From Brachypodius melanocephalos (taxonomy: Eukaryota; Chordata; Aves; Passeriformes; Pycnonotidae), in the NCBI GenBank assembly GCA_013398615.1, contig VZSR01001477.1, forward strand, positions 1,056,556 to 1,120,555: DNA of 64,000 nt. Reading direction: 5' to 3'. The notes under the pieces are model-generated. The model had not been told where the DNA came from, searched no databases, and worked only from the letters and a program-made list of their open reading frames with translations. This document shows, piece by piece, positions 37,101-51,260 of this stretch (position 1 is the stretch's first letter; every line of letters starts with the position of its first letter). A program made the position numbers and the translations under genes.

Positions 37101-40100
37101 GCTGAGCTTTCTGCACCCGTGTCCAGTTTAAATGGCCATCTGATTTACGACTTTCAGAGATAGTTAATTGGCTATTTTAGTGCTTTTTCCAGACAGCAGT
37201 GTCCATTCTTGCATTTGTTTCCTAGACAAGCCCTTTTATTTCAGTGTCTCAGAATGGGAGAACAGCAGTGAACACCAATATGCCTGCATGTCTGAGTCAC
37301 ATTCTCATTCAACAAAGCCATTTCAAGAAAAGTTGTGACTAAGGCAGCTAAAAACATTGCCAGAAACACAGTATTGTGTTACAGAAAATGTAACTTCTCT
37401 GAAACTTGCATGCTATTTCTTTTTTTTAAGAAAGCAAGCATAGAAAGATTTTATTTTTGCGATATTGGGGATGATTCATTCATCACTGAATGAATTCTGA
37501 GAGGTCTGAGAATACAATTTATTGTTGTCATTACAAGCCTTATTACAATGAATAAGTTATTTGCAAGAAAAATATAATCAGTAAAGGAATGAGTGAATAC
37601 AGCAAAGTTGCATTAAAATGTATATCTGCATCTTGAACACCATCCTTGCTTTTGGATACACGTTCTGTCTGCAGATGGTAAAAGAATTAAAACACTTTGA
37701 TACAATAGCTGCACCAGCTGAAAAGAAGCTTGGGTGCAAATTAAAAACAAGTCTGGCTGTATTAGTGTTTGAGATATAGACCTAGCTGTTTTCTTAATAA
37801 TATTCATAATTGGCCTTATTTACAGTAGCTGGGTATTTATCCTCCATGAAAGTAATTTCCATACAAATTTCAGAAGAGCAGTATTTTCTGTAGAGCACGT
37901 TGCCGCTTTGAAGATAAGAAAAATTTGTCTTTAACTTTACTGAAGAAGCAAGCATTCTCAAGGTTATGTCTATTTTAGCATTCAGAGAGTCGACTTCCAA
38001 GCCAAGGGGTAGAGAGGAATCCAGGAAGCAGTTCAGAAAACAAACCTACTTTTATTTGCAATTAATTATTCCTTACAGGACTCTCTTTTCTTCCTTCAAC
38101 TCTGTAGGTAACCTGCAGAGATTACCCTCCCTAGCCCCTTGATCTTTATGAATGCTTTTCAAAAAGTGTATTACTGCATTGTGTGTTGTACCGTGATCAA
38201 AACAAAATAATTTGAGAGACTTCTCAGTGAGAAGCACATATGTGTTTCTTCTAGCAGTGTTGGCTTGAGTGTACATTAATCACATTAGTCTAATTTTAAC
38301 AAAATCAGTTGCATGAAGAAATGAAACCATAAGTTTCTTGGACATTTATACAGTAATTATCCTGACTGTGAGTGTTGCTGAAGAAAAGCTGTATTCAGAG
38401 AAGATTTCTGGGTATCCTACATATTGTAATCTTCACAAACCAGGAAACAGTTTTAACAAGTCGTTAGGCACTTTAAAATGTGAACTTTAAGCTTGCTTTG
38501 TTGTGGAAAAATCAGTCATCCGGAAACCGTCTTTAAATTGGCATGGTTTACAAGAATGTGAGATACCGACTTTAGCTTCAGCCTTTGTTCCACTTTTAAG
38601 ATATCATTTGTGTAATAGAGCTGCGTTTCTAATTTTTTAAGTCTGAGCCTGAAGCAGCCAATCTTTAAAAAGCTGCTCTAGAACCCTCACATATGGCCAA
38701 TGGCTTTTGAGAAGAAAGGGCACTTTGAAGTGTGACCTCAAGAGTATTAAATGAAAGAGAGCTCACCAGAGCCTTAAGACTTTGAGCCACCACCTTGAGC
38801 TGATTGGCTTAGGAGCATTCCTCACGGAGGTGCCATGACCTCTAAGTCACTACCATCCCAACCACATATTAGTGCTGCTTGCAATCTGGAGCTCATGACA
38901 GCTTTAAGCCCCATGTCATCAGCACATTGTCAGATACAGCTGTTTCCACTCTACCACTTCAAAAGGGCTTGATTAAATGTCTTACTGTAACAACATACAT
39001 AAAGACACACACAGAGAGTGAGGGGGAAAGGAGAAATGTACCTATAAGCAAAATAAACACAATTTCCACTAGATGGTTTAATCATGATGTGGGGGACTAA
39101 ACCGTTTTTTGACTTGAAGGACTTAGGTAATCAGTTAACACAATATCATATTAAAAAGCAGTTTCTGCAAGTGCTTCTTTTATTTTTTTTCCCAATGCTG
39201 GAGTACAGATTTCATGCCAAGGACTCCAGGTTTGCAATAAGCTCTAACTCAAGCTCTCCAACTGGTGAAAGAAGAATGCTAGTGATTTCTACATAATTGA
39301 CTGTAATTTCATAGGCACCTTAGAGATAACATGCTTTCAGTGCCTTTTTAGGGAAAGTGTTCATAATTCATGGGGTTTATTCATGGCAGGTCTTCTAAAA
39401 TAAAATACTTCAAATATTACATACCTCTTTAAAAATAAAGTAAATGAAACATTTTTGTCTTGAAACGTTTGTAGTCAGGATCTGCTGTATTATATATTTT
39501 TTCTTTCAATGTTTCTGTGCCAGTTTTTCCTATTTGATTTTCTCATGAATATTCAGAAATTGCCTCATGTAGCTTTACCAGATTTGAAGTAATTGTAAGG
39601 AAAAAAAAAAAAACTTGAATGCATTTTGCCAGCTTTGTTAAGGACATGTCCTGTTACTGCCAGGGAGAGTTTTCATAAACTTTTTAAAGAATTTCTGCTG
39701 TGTTAAATCTACTGATGATGGCAGTAATGGATGGGTTAACAGCGGTTCTTGCATTGTCTGCAGCTGATCCTCAGCTGACAAAAAAACTGACTACACTGGA
39801 TCCAATGTCATTGCCACACTGCTCAGGGATACAGCAGATCTCTCACCCATAATGTATCTATTGCTCCTGCAGCTCTTTTGGGCAGGTCTACCTAGTCCCT
39901 GTTATTCAGATGCAACTGGAGTGCCTTGCCATCCATACTCCTGGTTTCTGGAGCATAGTAAGGATAAAGCTGACATAATTTCCTAGAGAAAAGGTATATA
40001 TATGGTTTTAGCACTTTGTATTATTGCCAAGTTACAGCTGTGTATCCTTGTTTTAAAATATTGTTCTGCCTGATCACTTCTTTATTCAAAATAATGAACA

Positions 40101-43100
40101 CTTGGTAATATTTTAGCTTTGCCTACTGGTGCTATGGCATGACCACAGAGCTTACTTTTAAGTAGTTAGCATCCAGCAGATTCATCTGTTCAGTTGTCTG
40201 CACGTACTGAAAATTGAAAAGTTGGCCGTGTGGAGCAGAAGAGGCTTCTGTTGACTGCCCATGTGCCATCTGAAATGCTCCCAGCTTCTCCTGCCCTGTG
40301 TCAGGGCTGCACATCTTCCTACTACTAGCACCAGCTGCTGCTAAGCCTTGCATTGTTTAAGGCTTCCTCTCAAGTGTGCCAAACTTTCTGCCTCAGTAAT
40401 ATGAATGGCTGCAGATCCCTTCTGGCCCAGCAGCACTCCTGGCCTCCTGAAAATGCCCCCTTTCTTTGCTCCTCTTGAAGGTGTGAGGAAAAAGAAAACT
40501 TCCCAGGATCCAGTTCTTCCTCTCTTCCTGCTAAAGACTGAACCAATTGTTACAGGGCATTCATTGCAGGCCTTTCAGGCACTAAAACAGCTGTTGTGGC
40601 TTCCTAAGAAGAAGAATAGGCATGACTGATGAGAACTGTATTTCCAGATGACATGTTTTTACAAGTTTGAATTCAGACAGATACAGAGGTAGGATGCTTG
40701 GGCAGGGATCAGCTCCACTAGGAGAGGAGATAGTGGAACACCCTTATTGAAAAAAGGACATCACTTTCTGATCTCAAAAGGTTTAAGAGAGCCCTTTCTT
40801 GGTTACTGTAAATTGGTTAGACTGTCCTTGTTGAAACACCATAAAAATGACTCAGATTTGATATCAGAATAGCTGTGAAATTTTTCAGTCTGCATAGTGT
40901 AAAGGTGACGTAGCCTAAAGGTTGTGCAGAATGGAAAAATTCAAGAAAATTAATATTAACTGAATGCAAGCTTCCCTTTATTTCAGGTAGAAAGACTCTT
41001 CAGTGTTTGCACAGAAATAGCAATACTTCCCCGTGTAAAGAGTTTATCCATGCACAGAGTCTTTCTGCTCCTCCTGAGCTTTTAAAAAATCTCATTAGTC
41101 CCCAACTCAATTTTCTTTGGTTGTTTTATTCACCCTTTTCAGGTCCGTCTTGTTTGGGGCTATGTCCAAGGCAGATACATTATTTACATCCAGCTATTTG
41201 GGAAAAACAGTGTTTATTCTTTTGGACAAAACTATTTCTTTCTGTATTTGCAATTATATTTGTTTGCGGCCCTCCAAAATATTTTTATTACGCATTTAGA
41301 GGGGGGTTTGTGCACAGTTGTCGGCTTCAAGACAGGCTTCTGTATAGCCTGTTGCTCTGAATCTTAAAGTATTCCTGCCTCAGCAGAGATGAGTGTCTCC
41401 TAGCTTAAAAAAAATACAACAGAGAAAACAAAAAACCTCATATAGTGTTTTCCATCCCTGTGATCTCCATCAAGGGACAAAGAAAGAATACAGGCTACTG
41501 GAATGGGGATATTAACCTGTACCTGAAGTACAATATCAGAATGAGTTATACAATTTGAAAACCGATTTACTCAGCTGTGGAAAACACTGAATTTCCTTTG
41601 GGAAATATTTATTTGAGAATATTTATTGCCTTACCCCAGAAAACTGTGCATATGTTTTCTCCTGCATTGTAGCAGCGCTGTAAAAGCAAATATTGAATAC
41701 GCTTTTGGACAATTATAGAACATTTAAATCTGATTCTCAATATTGTGATCCATCTTTGTGTAAGAGGAACAAGCTGGAAATCCTGTCAGTACAGTTCTCA
41801 TCTTCACTTTTGTGAGAGCTGGATTATGGGGAGTTGATTTGTACTCTCCTGATCATACAAGCAGTTAAACACAAATGTCTAAGATCAATTGGTTTGCTCA
41901 ATTTGGGAGCTTTGACATTGAATTAAAATGTGTTTAAGTTGCTGTTTATTTCCCATCTAGAATAATTTGTTGTACATTGATATTCTAATCAATACGGAAC
42001 TATTTTGTCTGCGCAAGTTCTAAATGACAGAAATGAAAATAAATTCGCGTTTCTTCTGCTTATACAGATATTGCATTGCAATACCACCATTGACTTGTTT
42101 AGCATTGCTTCTGTTTCTCCTGCATATGAGAGGTAAATTGGACTCTACATTCTGATTTCACATGAAAATATGCAAGCAGCTGTGAGCTGTCCTTAGCTTA
42201 AAGTTTTCCAAGCAGTAGGCTGCATACCCAGAAACACTCAGCAAAGGAAGCCAGAAACTCATTGTCATGGTAATTCAGAGTTGTTTTAATTTCACTTTTA
42301 ACTATAAAAATGTTTACAAATTTACCATAAATATTAGTCCTTCTACAGTCTAATTATTGGTGTAATGTATTTTTCAAGTCATTCTATGTACTAACTCTAA
42401 TTTATTTAACCTTTAGAACTCCATTCAATAATCAATAATTACTCTTCTCAAGAGCTGTTGAACAGTAATTTTGTGCTAAATGTAGTTTGGGAGAAAGAAA
42501 CTCTCCAATAATTCACATGCTATTCACTTAGCTCATAGGTCATAGCAGGTTTACAGTATGTCTGATGGCAATTCCTTGTGCTGCTTGGAGGTGCTAATAA
42601 AGTCTTTTCTTCACAAAAACCCCCAAAGTATCCCAAGATGTTTCGGTTAATGCAACCATTTTTCATTGTAGGCTCTGTTGCCCACAGGTTCAAAATGTTA
42701 TGTGACTAAATCTCCAAAAAAGAAAAAGACTATGTTTTCACAAAAATCATACATGTTTATTGTTGGTTTAGTGTGTTTCTCAAGAAGTTAATCAGGGAAG
42801 TATTAATTTGCAGATTCTATTTTCTCTCTGGGCACCTACCTATGTTCTTCCAGTACCATTAGGTGATGTAATTCTCCTTGGATACCTCATAAATTCTCCC
42901 AAGTGAAAGCATTCTCATACCAAATAATACTTGAGCTGTTTCATTGTCAAGACTTTGATTCAGAAATTTTGTAGGACTGCACCTCAGAGAACTTGAATGG
43001 AAACCTCACATTTTTTTAATACAAATTTTCATTATGCCAATGTTAAGTCTTTATCTCATGTATAGATAAGTTCAGTCCACCATCAAAATTGTTTGAAGAA

Positions 43101-46100
43101 AAAAGAGATGTGAAGTCACCTAGGCCTGTCCCTTGGAGTGCAGATTTGTTTCATCTAGCATTTTAATGTTTTTTCACATCTTAGTAGACAGATATTCTTT
43201 TTTCCTGTGCTTACTCTTCAAGAATGAAAAGTACTGCACAACGGTTGTGTTTGTACTCAGCTGTGATGTTCATTTACTGAATAATTTCAACACTAGGTTT
43301 TTGAAACATTAATAGGAAATGAAATAGTCTAGGTTTGTACTACTGAGTTAAATAAAACAATCATTATGCTTTGAGATGATGAGAGGTATAGTTTGTAAAG
43401 ATGCATTCTCTGCTGAATTGAAGATGACATATCATGGATAGATTTATGCACTTGATTGTGATTTAGAGTCTGATAGGGGATACTGTGCTGCCTACATCAG
43501 TTCCTGGAGAGAGCAAGATTGCCTTTGCCTGGTAAATTTGCCCTTGGTGTCAATCAGAAATAAAGTGCCATGAAATAAAGAAGTCACACCAGTAGATTAG
43601 CATTTCAGAAATGAAACCATCTGTTTGAACTCAATTAAAAGAGAATTCAGCACGGCTTTTCCTAATTGAGTGTTCTAGTGCTGATTCTAGAAACAATGCA
43701 ATGGATTTATCACGCAATTAGAACTCATAAGAATGTGGGTTTAATGCCCATTAAATAAATCCAGCAACTGTACATTCTCAACAGGGTGTTTTGCAGTAAA
43801 TAACTTCCTTATTTTCTTCCTAATCTGTAGTTCTGATGTATTTCTCAATCTAGGAATGATTTTTTAGTTGTGCATTGACATATCCTACTAGATTTTTTCC
43901 CCCCACAACTTCTGGAGAAAGTTTCTTTGTCACAAGATGGTTTTGCTGCAACTGGTCTTCTCTCCACCCTCCCACACCTTTGGTTTGAGTGTAATTTTGT
44001 GTATAGAGCAGAAATGCCCCGTAGTGAAGCTGGTTTTGGTCTGAGATCTGCCTGAGAAGACCTGTACATTTGCAGACTGCTAGGAAGGGGTTGGGTGGCA
44101 GGTGTCTGTATGAAGTAATTTGCTCTGAATTTGTTTTTAAGAGTAACTTCAGTATCAGTTTGAAGGTATTTTTGCCTCGGAAAGTTAGTCCAGAGATCAG
44201 ATGCCTGCAAATGAGAAGGTGCAGAGGAGATGGAGAGTTGCTTGTTTCCCCCAAGGTACAGTCCCATTGGTTACCTCTTCATTTTGCATTCACATGATTC
44301 TGTTTACCACAGAAGAAGTTAGTTTTATTGGAGAGCAAATGTGCATTCCAGTGTACCTACCCTATTGAAATGTCTCCCATACAATGAACAGCTTTATTAC
44401 TAAGCTGAGGAAGTTTTACTCATTCTTCAGGTGTTCCTGAAGGATTGTCTTCCTTAACAATAAATAACTTTAATCTGACATTATGGTTTGTAACAGTGCC
44501 AGTTGCCTCAACATCTGGCTGCCTCAAGCTCATTGCAAACAATTACAGCATGAAAGAAAATACAAACTTCTTCCAATAAAACAGCAACAGTAAATAAAAT
44601 TAACAATAAACCCCCTAGATTAAATTCCATTGGAAGATTTGTTATATGTCTCTTAGATTCTGTGGGGGTGAATGATTAATATATTTGTGGTGGAATTTTA
44701 TTGCAGTTCAGTAGTTCTACATTTTTTCACATTCTGACGGCATTTGAATACACTTAAAATTATCAGACATTTTCTGTTCTTTTTGAAAGATCCATGATCC
44801 TTCATTAATTTTATTGAGAAAATTCTATACACATCGCTGCATTGATAGAGTTTTTTTGCTGATTAGTTCACAGATTGAATATTTTACCCATAATAGAGGA
44901 AGAAAATGCTCTCTGAACAGAGATATAGAAATAGGAGGCGAACTTTTTGGTTTGGGTAGAAAAATGATCTTGAACAGAAAGTTCACTGGTAGAACCTTAA
45001 GTTAATTTTTGTGGGATGCTGTGATGTTCATACAGAATGAGTCATAGGTGTAAAAAAATTGTAAAAATTTGTAAAAAAAAATTGAGGCAAAATAACCTGA
45101 GTCATCAAGTACAAAATTGCTTAGCAATTCTACTGGCTCTGGATTTTACTTTGCTCCAGCCATAGAGGGCTTTTTCTGATCCAGTTTGGAGCATGCATCT
45201 GGTTTCACTGAATAATTTCTAACACTGAATTTCAGAGGCAGGAATTGAACTTTGATTTCTTAGTGCTAGTCCTGCAAATGTTAATTGTGCCTTTAGACAT
45301 AATTAATTTAATGCTTTTAAAAAAGGAAAATATTCTTCAAATCATTGCTTCACATGTCCATTTCTTAGAAGCTTATTTTGACAAATACAGAAAACTTCTG
45401 TTTGATAAACAGCATTTCTCAGCATGTGCTGCATCAAGTGCAATCTTTCTGAGTAGAATGTGTAGATGTACCACTGAACATGTCTTGCTATTATTGATAT
45501 TAATTACTGTAAACACATGTCGCTATTTAGATGTGATAAATAAGGCTATCCTAGCTGCAAGTAATTTTATTTTTTAGAAGTCACAGCCTTGTAAAAGCCT
45601 AGTGAGCTGTTAGTGCCCAGTGGTCTTACTATTGGCGATCAAAAGACCAAATTTTAGAAACTGCAGTCCTGAAATCTTCAAGCTGTAAGAATAAAAATTA
45701 AATCCATTCACTTACTGTGGAAGTTAATAATTTTAAATATGTACTGTGCATTTAATTGCTAAATACTGTACAGGGAACACCTGGAAGTTACCGGCTGCCA
45801 AAAAGTAAGGCTTGAATTTTTATGAATTACATGGAACATTGTAATCCAGCATTTTGCAAAAGATCTCTAGTACATGCCTGTCTTCTCAGCTGCTCTCATA
45901 ATTCTGTGCCTAGAAATCAAACTCAAGACAAGTTTGGGCATAACCTTACTGCATTAGGTAAAAAGCATGAAAGTGATAGGAGCCAGATGAAAAAGAACAA
46001 CGAGGAAGAAAAAGGTACTCAATGCCTCAGAATCTCCTTTTCTGTGATGCTCTAAGACCACACTTTGTCTGTGGGCTGTCTTAATAATGATTGTGCATGA

Positions 46101-48016
46101 TGGAAGCATTAAAAAAATAAATGAGATTATTGTTCTTTGTGCTCAGAGCAGGTATGTCAAGTTGCATAATCGTTTACACAATGTGCCTGAAAGCAATGCC
46201 TTATAACTACAAATACCTAAATCCTTTGGGAAAACATACAGTCATACCAATATTTATCTGGTTCTCAAGCATTTAATTCAGTTGTCAGCCAAAGGTGCAA
46301 AGGCTTGTTGGAAATTTATTGTTTAACATTAAATTTGAGTCAAAATATTGGAAATCTCATTATATTGAGATTCCCCTAACTAGAACTTAGTTAAATACCT
46401 TACGTATAATTGTGATTAAAAACTCTGATGATCTGTACATTAGAGTTTTCTCTGAAGATTAGCCAGTTTTGACTGTGTTGATGTGGACCCCTGCATGTGA
46501 ACTGCTGGGGTGAAGTACATTACACTTTTTAAAAACATTTTACATTTCTTTAAAATTAAAAGTGTGCTTTGTCTTTAGACAACAACACAAAGCTCTTTGC
46601 TTTTCTGTTTTCCAAGGTTTAGAAAGGAAATGCAGGCAAAAATACATTTACTCACAAATTGATTTTCATTTTAATAAACTTACTTTGTCTAAATAGGACA
46701 AAATTCTGTTAGTGAATGATTTTGAGCAATTTCTAATTGTCATTTTGATAGTGCAGATTACATTTCTATTCATCAAGTTTTTCATTTGCTTGAAGTACAG
46801 ACGTCTTACTTAATATGCAGCGTATTTGTGTTGGATAAGGTAAATAAGTTCTTAAGTGTTTTATAACATAATTGTAACTATATATTAAGATCATCAAATT
46901 GCAGACATTAGAACACAGTTCGGTTTCTATAATCAAAAGTCAAGTAATTTGAATTTTTTGTTGTTGTTTTGAATGGAATCCTAAAGTACAAGGAAAACTG
47001 AACAAGGTTATCCTATCATATACTGATGACAACGTTTAAGCTGTAAAACAAAAAAGTTTAATTAGAAACACTTTGAGGTCTGGAAAATGTTACTTTTTTT
47101 TTTTTTCCTTTCTATACAGCCATAGTGTGAAATGCTTATAACGTATGTTCCTCTTTAGCTTTTGTTATGGTAATACAAGTATGTTATCTAAAGATGTCCA
47201 TCACAGTTTCCATATAAACTGAGTGATTACTAGGAGACTTCTTAAGCATAAACCAAAGCAATTGATGCATGACCATTGGGAAAAAAAATGTCTAGATACA
47301 CAGAAATTACAAGTGTAAGTATATTTCTGTGGGATTTTTCAGCTGTTGGGATCCACAGCCTTTAACAGTTGTTACACATGCTTTTGTTAACTTGCAGATC
47401 TGTAAAGTGGACTACCCTGAACTTCCATAAAGGCCAATGGTAGATAGCTTTTCAGCATCAAGACACACAGTTGGTTGGTTTGGATAACTGTGTTTATGAT
47501 GTGCTGAGCAGTCTTGGAGGGTTGAGATGAACAAGGTGTTGAGGAAATAAAAAAATCTCTACCGGCTGGAGAACATTGTTAGTAAAATGTCCCCTATTGA
47601 TGTGGTAATTTGAGAAACAAAGTAGACTGCTTGATGCTTCCTTCCTGTGCTGAGTCTAGAACTCTTCCCTGACTCACAGCTGTGAGTTTCCTTAATGATG
47701 GTGATGTCTCAATCCAGGAGCAAACTGAATAATTTCATGATATACTTGTGGAAGAAGACTCACATATCTGTTACCCATAAATGGGAAAAAACAGTGAGAA
47801 ACGCTTTCCTTCACTTTTTAATTTCTGGCTTTAAATATACGTATCATGTAGTTTGCAGTTTGAGGTAGGAGTCTCCAGTATTTCAAAATACACAAGGTTA
47901 GATACATACAAACAATTTCCATATATATCCTCCTTTCACCAGGTGGGTTAAAGTGTCATTTGCTTTAGATGTCCAGATGAGAGTATCAAAGTGTAAAAGA
48001 ATAAAAAACCTAAAAA

Positions 48017-48018
<2 letters not shown>

Positions 48019-48047
<29 letters not shown>
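48019..48047. repeat. Poly-A tract (29 A) with A/C-rich extension
   Basis: Twenty-nine consecutive A followed by an A/C-rich stretch to about 48065. No processed copy of a gene is recognisable upstream, so it is treated as low complexity and not a retrogene tail. Confidence 0.9.
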
Positions 48048-48049
<2 letters not shown>

Positions 48050-51000
48050 AACCAAAAAACCCCCTAATGTTTTTGTCATATCATCAGCTGTTAAGGTGAC
48101 CAGGTATGGACTCATTCTGGTTTTCTGCCTTAGCATAATATATTGTCCTAAACAAGACTACATATAAATAGTGTTCCACAGAAAGTATTTAATTCCTATT
48201 TACTTTTAAAAATATTTTCTTAATTTATTTATTATTACTTTGGAGGTCCTTTTCTTTTTTCTGCAGAGTGTTCACCTTCCCTGGAAATAAATAATTTGTT
48301 AGTTTGGTGAACAATGAGTGAGATCTCTTTTTGTTTAATGACATGTTAGTAAATAATAGGTAAGGTTATTCTCTATTTGGTTGTAAGGATGTACTCTTAA
48401 AGATGATGACTGAATTCAAGGATCCACTCTGCTCCAGAGCCTTGGCTTATTGTTCTTTACATGTATATAGCTATTTATGTTACTCATTCTTAAGGTAATT
48501 AGGTAGGGGCACAGGTTCCCTTTGCAGCAGAGATGTTTAGGTCTGTTTCTGACTCATGCAACAATGGAAACTGTGCTCTGTGTTCAAATTAATGCTGGCA
48601 GGGTAAATGTTTTCCTCTCCATTTCCCCCCTTAACTGTTTAAACTGAAAGCTGTTGTTGACATAAAAGCATACTTACTAAAATTGTTCATAAGCAGATTT
48701 GAAATTCAAGTGGTGTACTTAACTATTGTGGAGGAAAAGTTGCAGAGCATTTTTCCATTTTAAGAGCTTGCAAAGATGCTGATTTTTTTGTTTATTTGTT
48801 TTCCAGCAGAACTGAATGTTTTGCTGTCCGGTTTGATGACACAGGAAAACCCTTTCAACTTTGAATTTTAGGTTTTTTATTCTGTCTTTGCAATACATCC
48901 TGTCATCTTGATCCAGAATGTTTTTTGCACCGAATTATCAGTACCTAGACAATTGACTTTTGTTGTCTTTGCCAGCTTACTGGAGATCAGTGTCTTAGTT
49001 GTGGTTCATGTACTGTTTGGGACAAAATACCAAACACAGCATATGCAAACTGGAGTTCTTTAGAAGCCTTATAGTGTAGAGAACCAGGTAGAAACATGAG
49101 TCTCTCTCCATAGCTGATGCTTGGTTTATCTGAGAACATCAGATCACTCCAATAAAAAGGTCTGCCTCCATGTGCCACTGATGAATTTACAGAGCTCTCA
49201 ATATATTACATTGGAGAGTAATATGCAGTTGACAGCAATTGTCTCTCAGCATGTTCCTCCCCTGCTTTTCCTTCCACCAGTAATAAAAGTTCAAGAGAAA
49301 ATTTTTGCCATCCCTGTAGGAGGAGAAAAAAGGGCGTGACAGCATATTACTTAGTGGCCACTGATCAGATGCAGCAGTGAGCCATTTTGCAATGTTTGCA
49401 CTCTGCTGTTTGACTTCTCAGTCATTATACCACCTATGTGTCTTTAGTTATCAAAGAGAAATACCTGAATTCTTCACTCCTTTTGAACTGGAAGTGCTGC
49501 CATGACATACTCATTTGTGATTGATGTTTTGTGTTCTTCTTTAGCTCAAAAGAAATCCTTAAAATAATAAGTGTCCTTAATTGCACTTTTTTAAAACCAT
49601 GCACAGCCTCTGTGTTTCTGGTAGGTTGGCCACACTTATTACAGTATTCATTCAACAGTCCTGGGTTTGTTTTGAAACATCTACAGTATCAGACATGGCA
49701 GTAATTCCTTAAGAGCAAAGGTGGATTTTGGCAACATCTTTCCAGTGACTTTTTAAACTGTGTAATTGTGTATCATCTTGTACTTGTGATTCTACTGAGT
49801 AAAAATTGCCATAATTTCCTTAAAAGTACCCCAAAATGAACAAAACACACTTTCATCTCAGAATCTACTGCTCTGATCTCTGTGGTGTTGAGCAGAGAAG
49901 GTCATCTGTAAGCAGGGCTTTGAAGAAAACAATTTCAGATTTCCTTGCTTGTGTTTGGACTGTTCTTTGTTCATACTTCTCTGCCATGCAAAGGGTATAT
50001 TTGTGCTAGATTAAGTGTTTGTGTATTTGTTTCTCTCTCGTAACTTCTTTGACCATGTAGGGGTAAAGTTGTCTTTTTGTGTTTGGGACTGTACTTCTGC
50101 TATGGCATTTGCTCTATGTGGAGGCAGAGATGACAAACAAGGAGACACTTCATCTTCTGTCATTAAGATTGATTCTGTGGGTCTGATTGATTGTGGGTCC
50201 AATACTGTATATGGTTACAGTTGTGTAATCCTGAAATACTACTCAGGATGATTTTGAATTGTTTGAAGATTCTGTGGCTCTCTAATTTTAGGGAGGACTT
50301 TTTGATAAGGTTTCTGCATGGCCCAGTGCTCTGCTTTTATTTTGGTACTCAAGGGAGAATTTGAAAAAATTGTCATCAATGTAAACCAAAACCACCTCAG
50401 GCAACTAAATGCTTGCCTTGTGTTATTTTGTTATTCATTAACTACACTGTTATTCCTTTCTCCTCCTCTCCACGAGCACCTTCCCTCACCACCCCCAAAA
50501 AAACCACTAAGGAAACAAGCACACCACGATATAATGCTAATAATGGGAATAATTCCAAATAGACCATAAAAGACAGCATTTATAACCTCAATAGAAATGC
50601 CAGTCAGCTACTTTTGATGTAAAGCATCTGTCTCCAGAAGGAAATGAAGGCAGGCTTGTTTCTCCTTTCAAGTCTCTGAAGTAGTAGGTGGTGTTATTTG
50701 TTATACAGTGCTACAAGTCCCATGTTATTGCAGTGGTAGCTGCTGACTGCCTTTGTTAACGTACTGAAAAGTTTTATCAGCTGTCTTTAATAAAAGACAA
50801 TCTATGTGAAGAAAAACTACTGCAAATGTCTCTTGCTGTCTTATCCTCTGACCATCCTTTATAGATGCCGGAGAGCAACGGCACTGATGTGGAATCTTGC
50901 AGACGTGCCAAATTCTTGTGTCTGTTACAATGAGCCACAGATATTGGGGTGACTGATAGGTGATCCTAGGAAGTTAGGGAGCAGTCTTTCCAAAATTCCA

Positions 51001-51194
51001 TGCACTTCCTAATTTGAAATATAAAGGAGCTGGAATTAACTTTAAGTACTACCTGAAATAATTTATCAGTTCACATTTCCCATGGATACCTTTGTGTAGA
51101 ACATTATTGGCTTATTTAAAATTTGTTAGGCCTCCAGGAAATCAGAAATGATGTGCAGAAGTTGGAAAGTTTCAGTTAAAATGCATGCAGCTTG

Positions 51195-51260
51195 TTTTTG
51201 TTTTTTTTTGTTGTTGTTGTTTGTTTTTGGGGTTTTTTTTGTTGTTTTTATTTTTTGATG
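51195..51260. repeat. T/G-rich low-complexity tract
   Basis: Runs of T broken by G and GTT triplets over about 65 bases, with no other recognisable content. Confidence 0.8.

Noticed and set aside
45245..45577. 110-codon + strand open frame with hydrophobic segments
   Set aside because: It begins with TTG, has no splice signals or known domain, and frames of this length are expected a few times by chance at this base composition.
48019..48065. Poly-A tract as the tail of a processed pseudogene
   Set aside because: No gene-like sequence precedes it and no flanking duplication was found.
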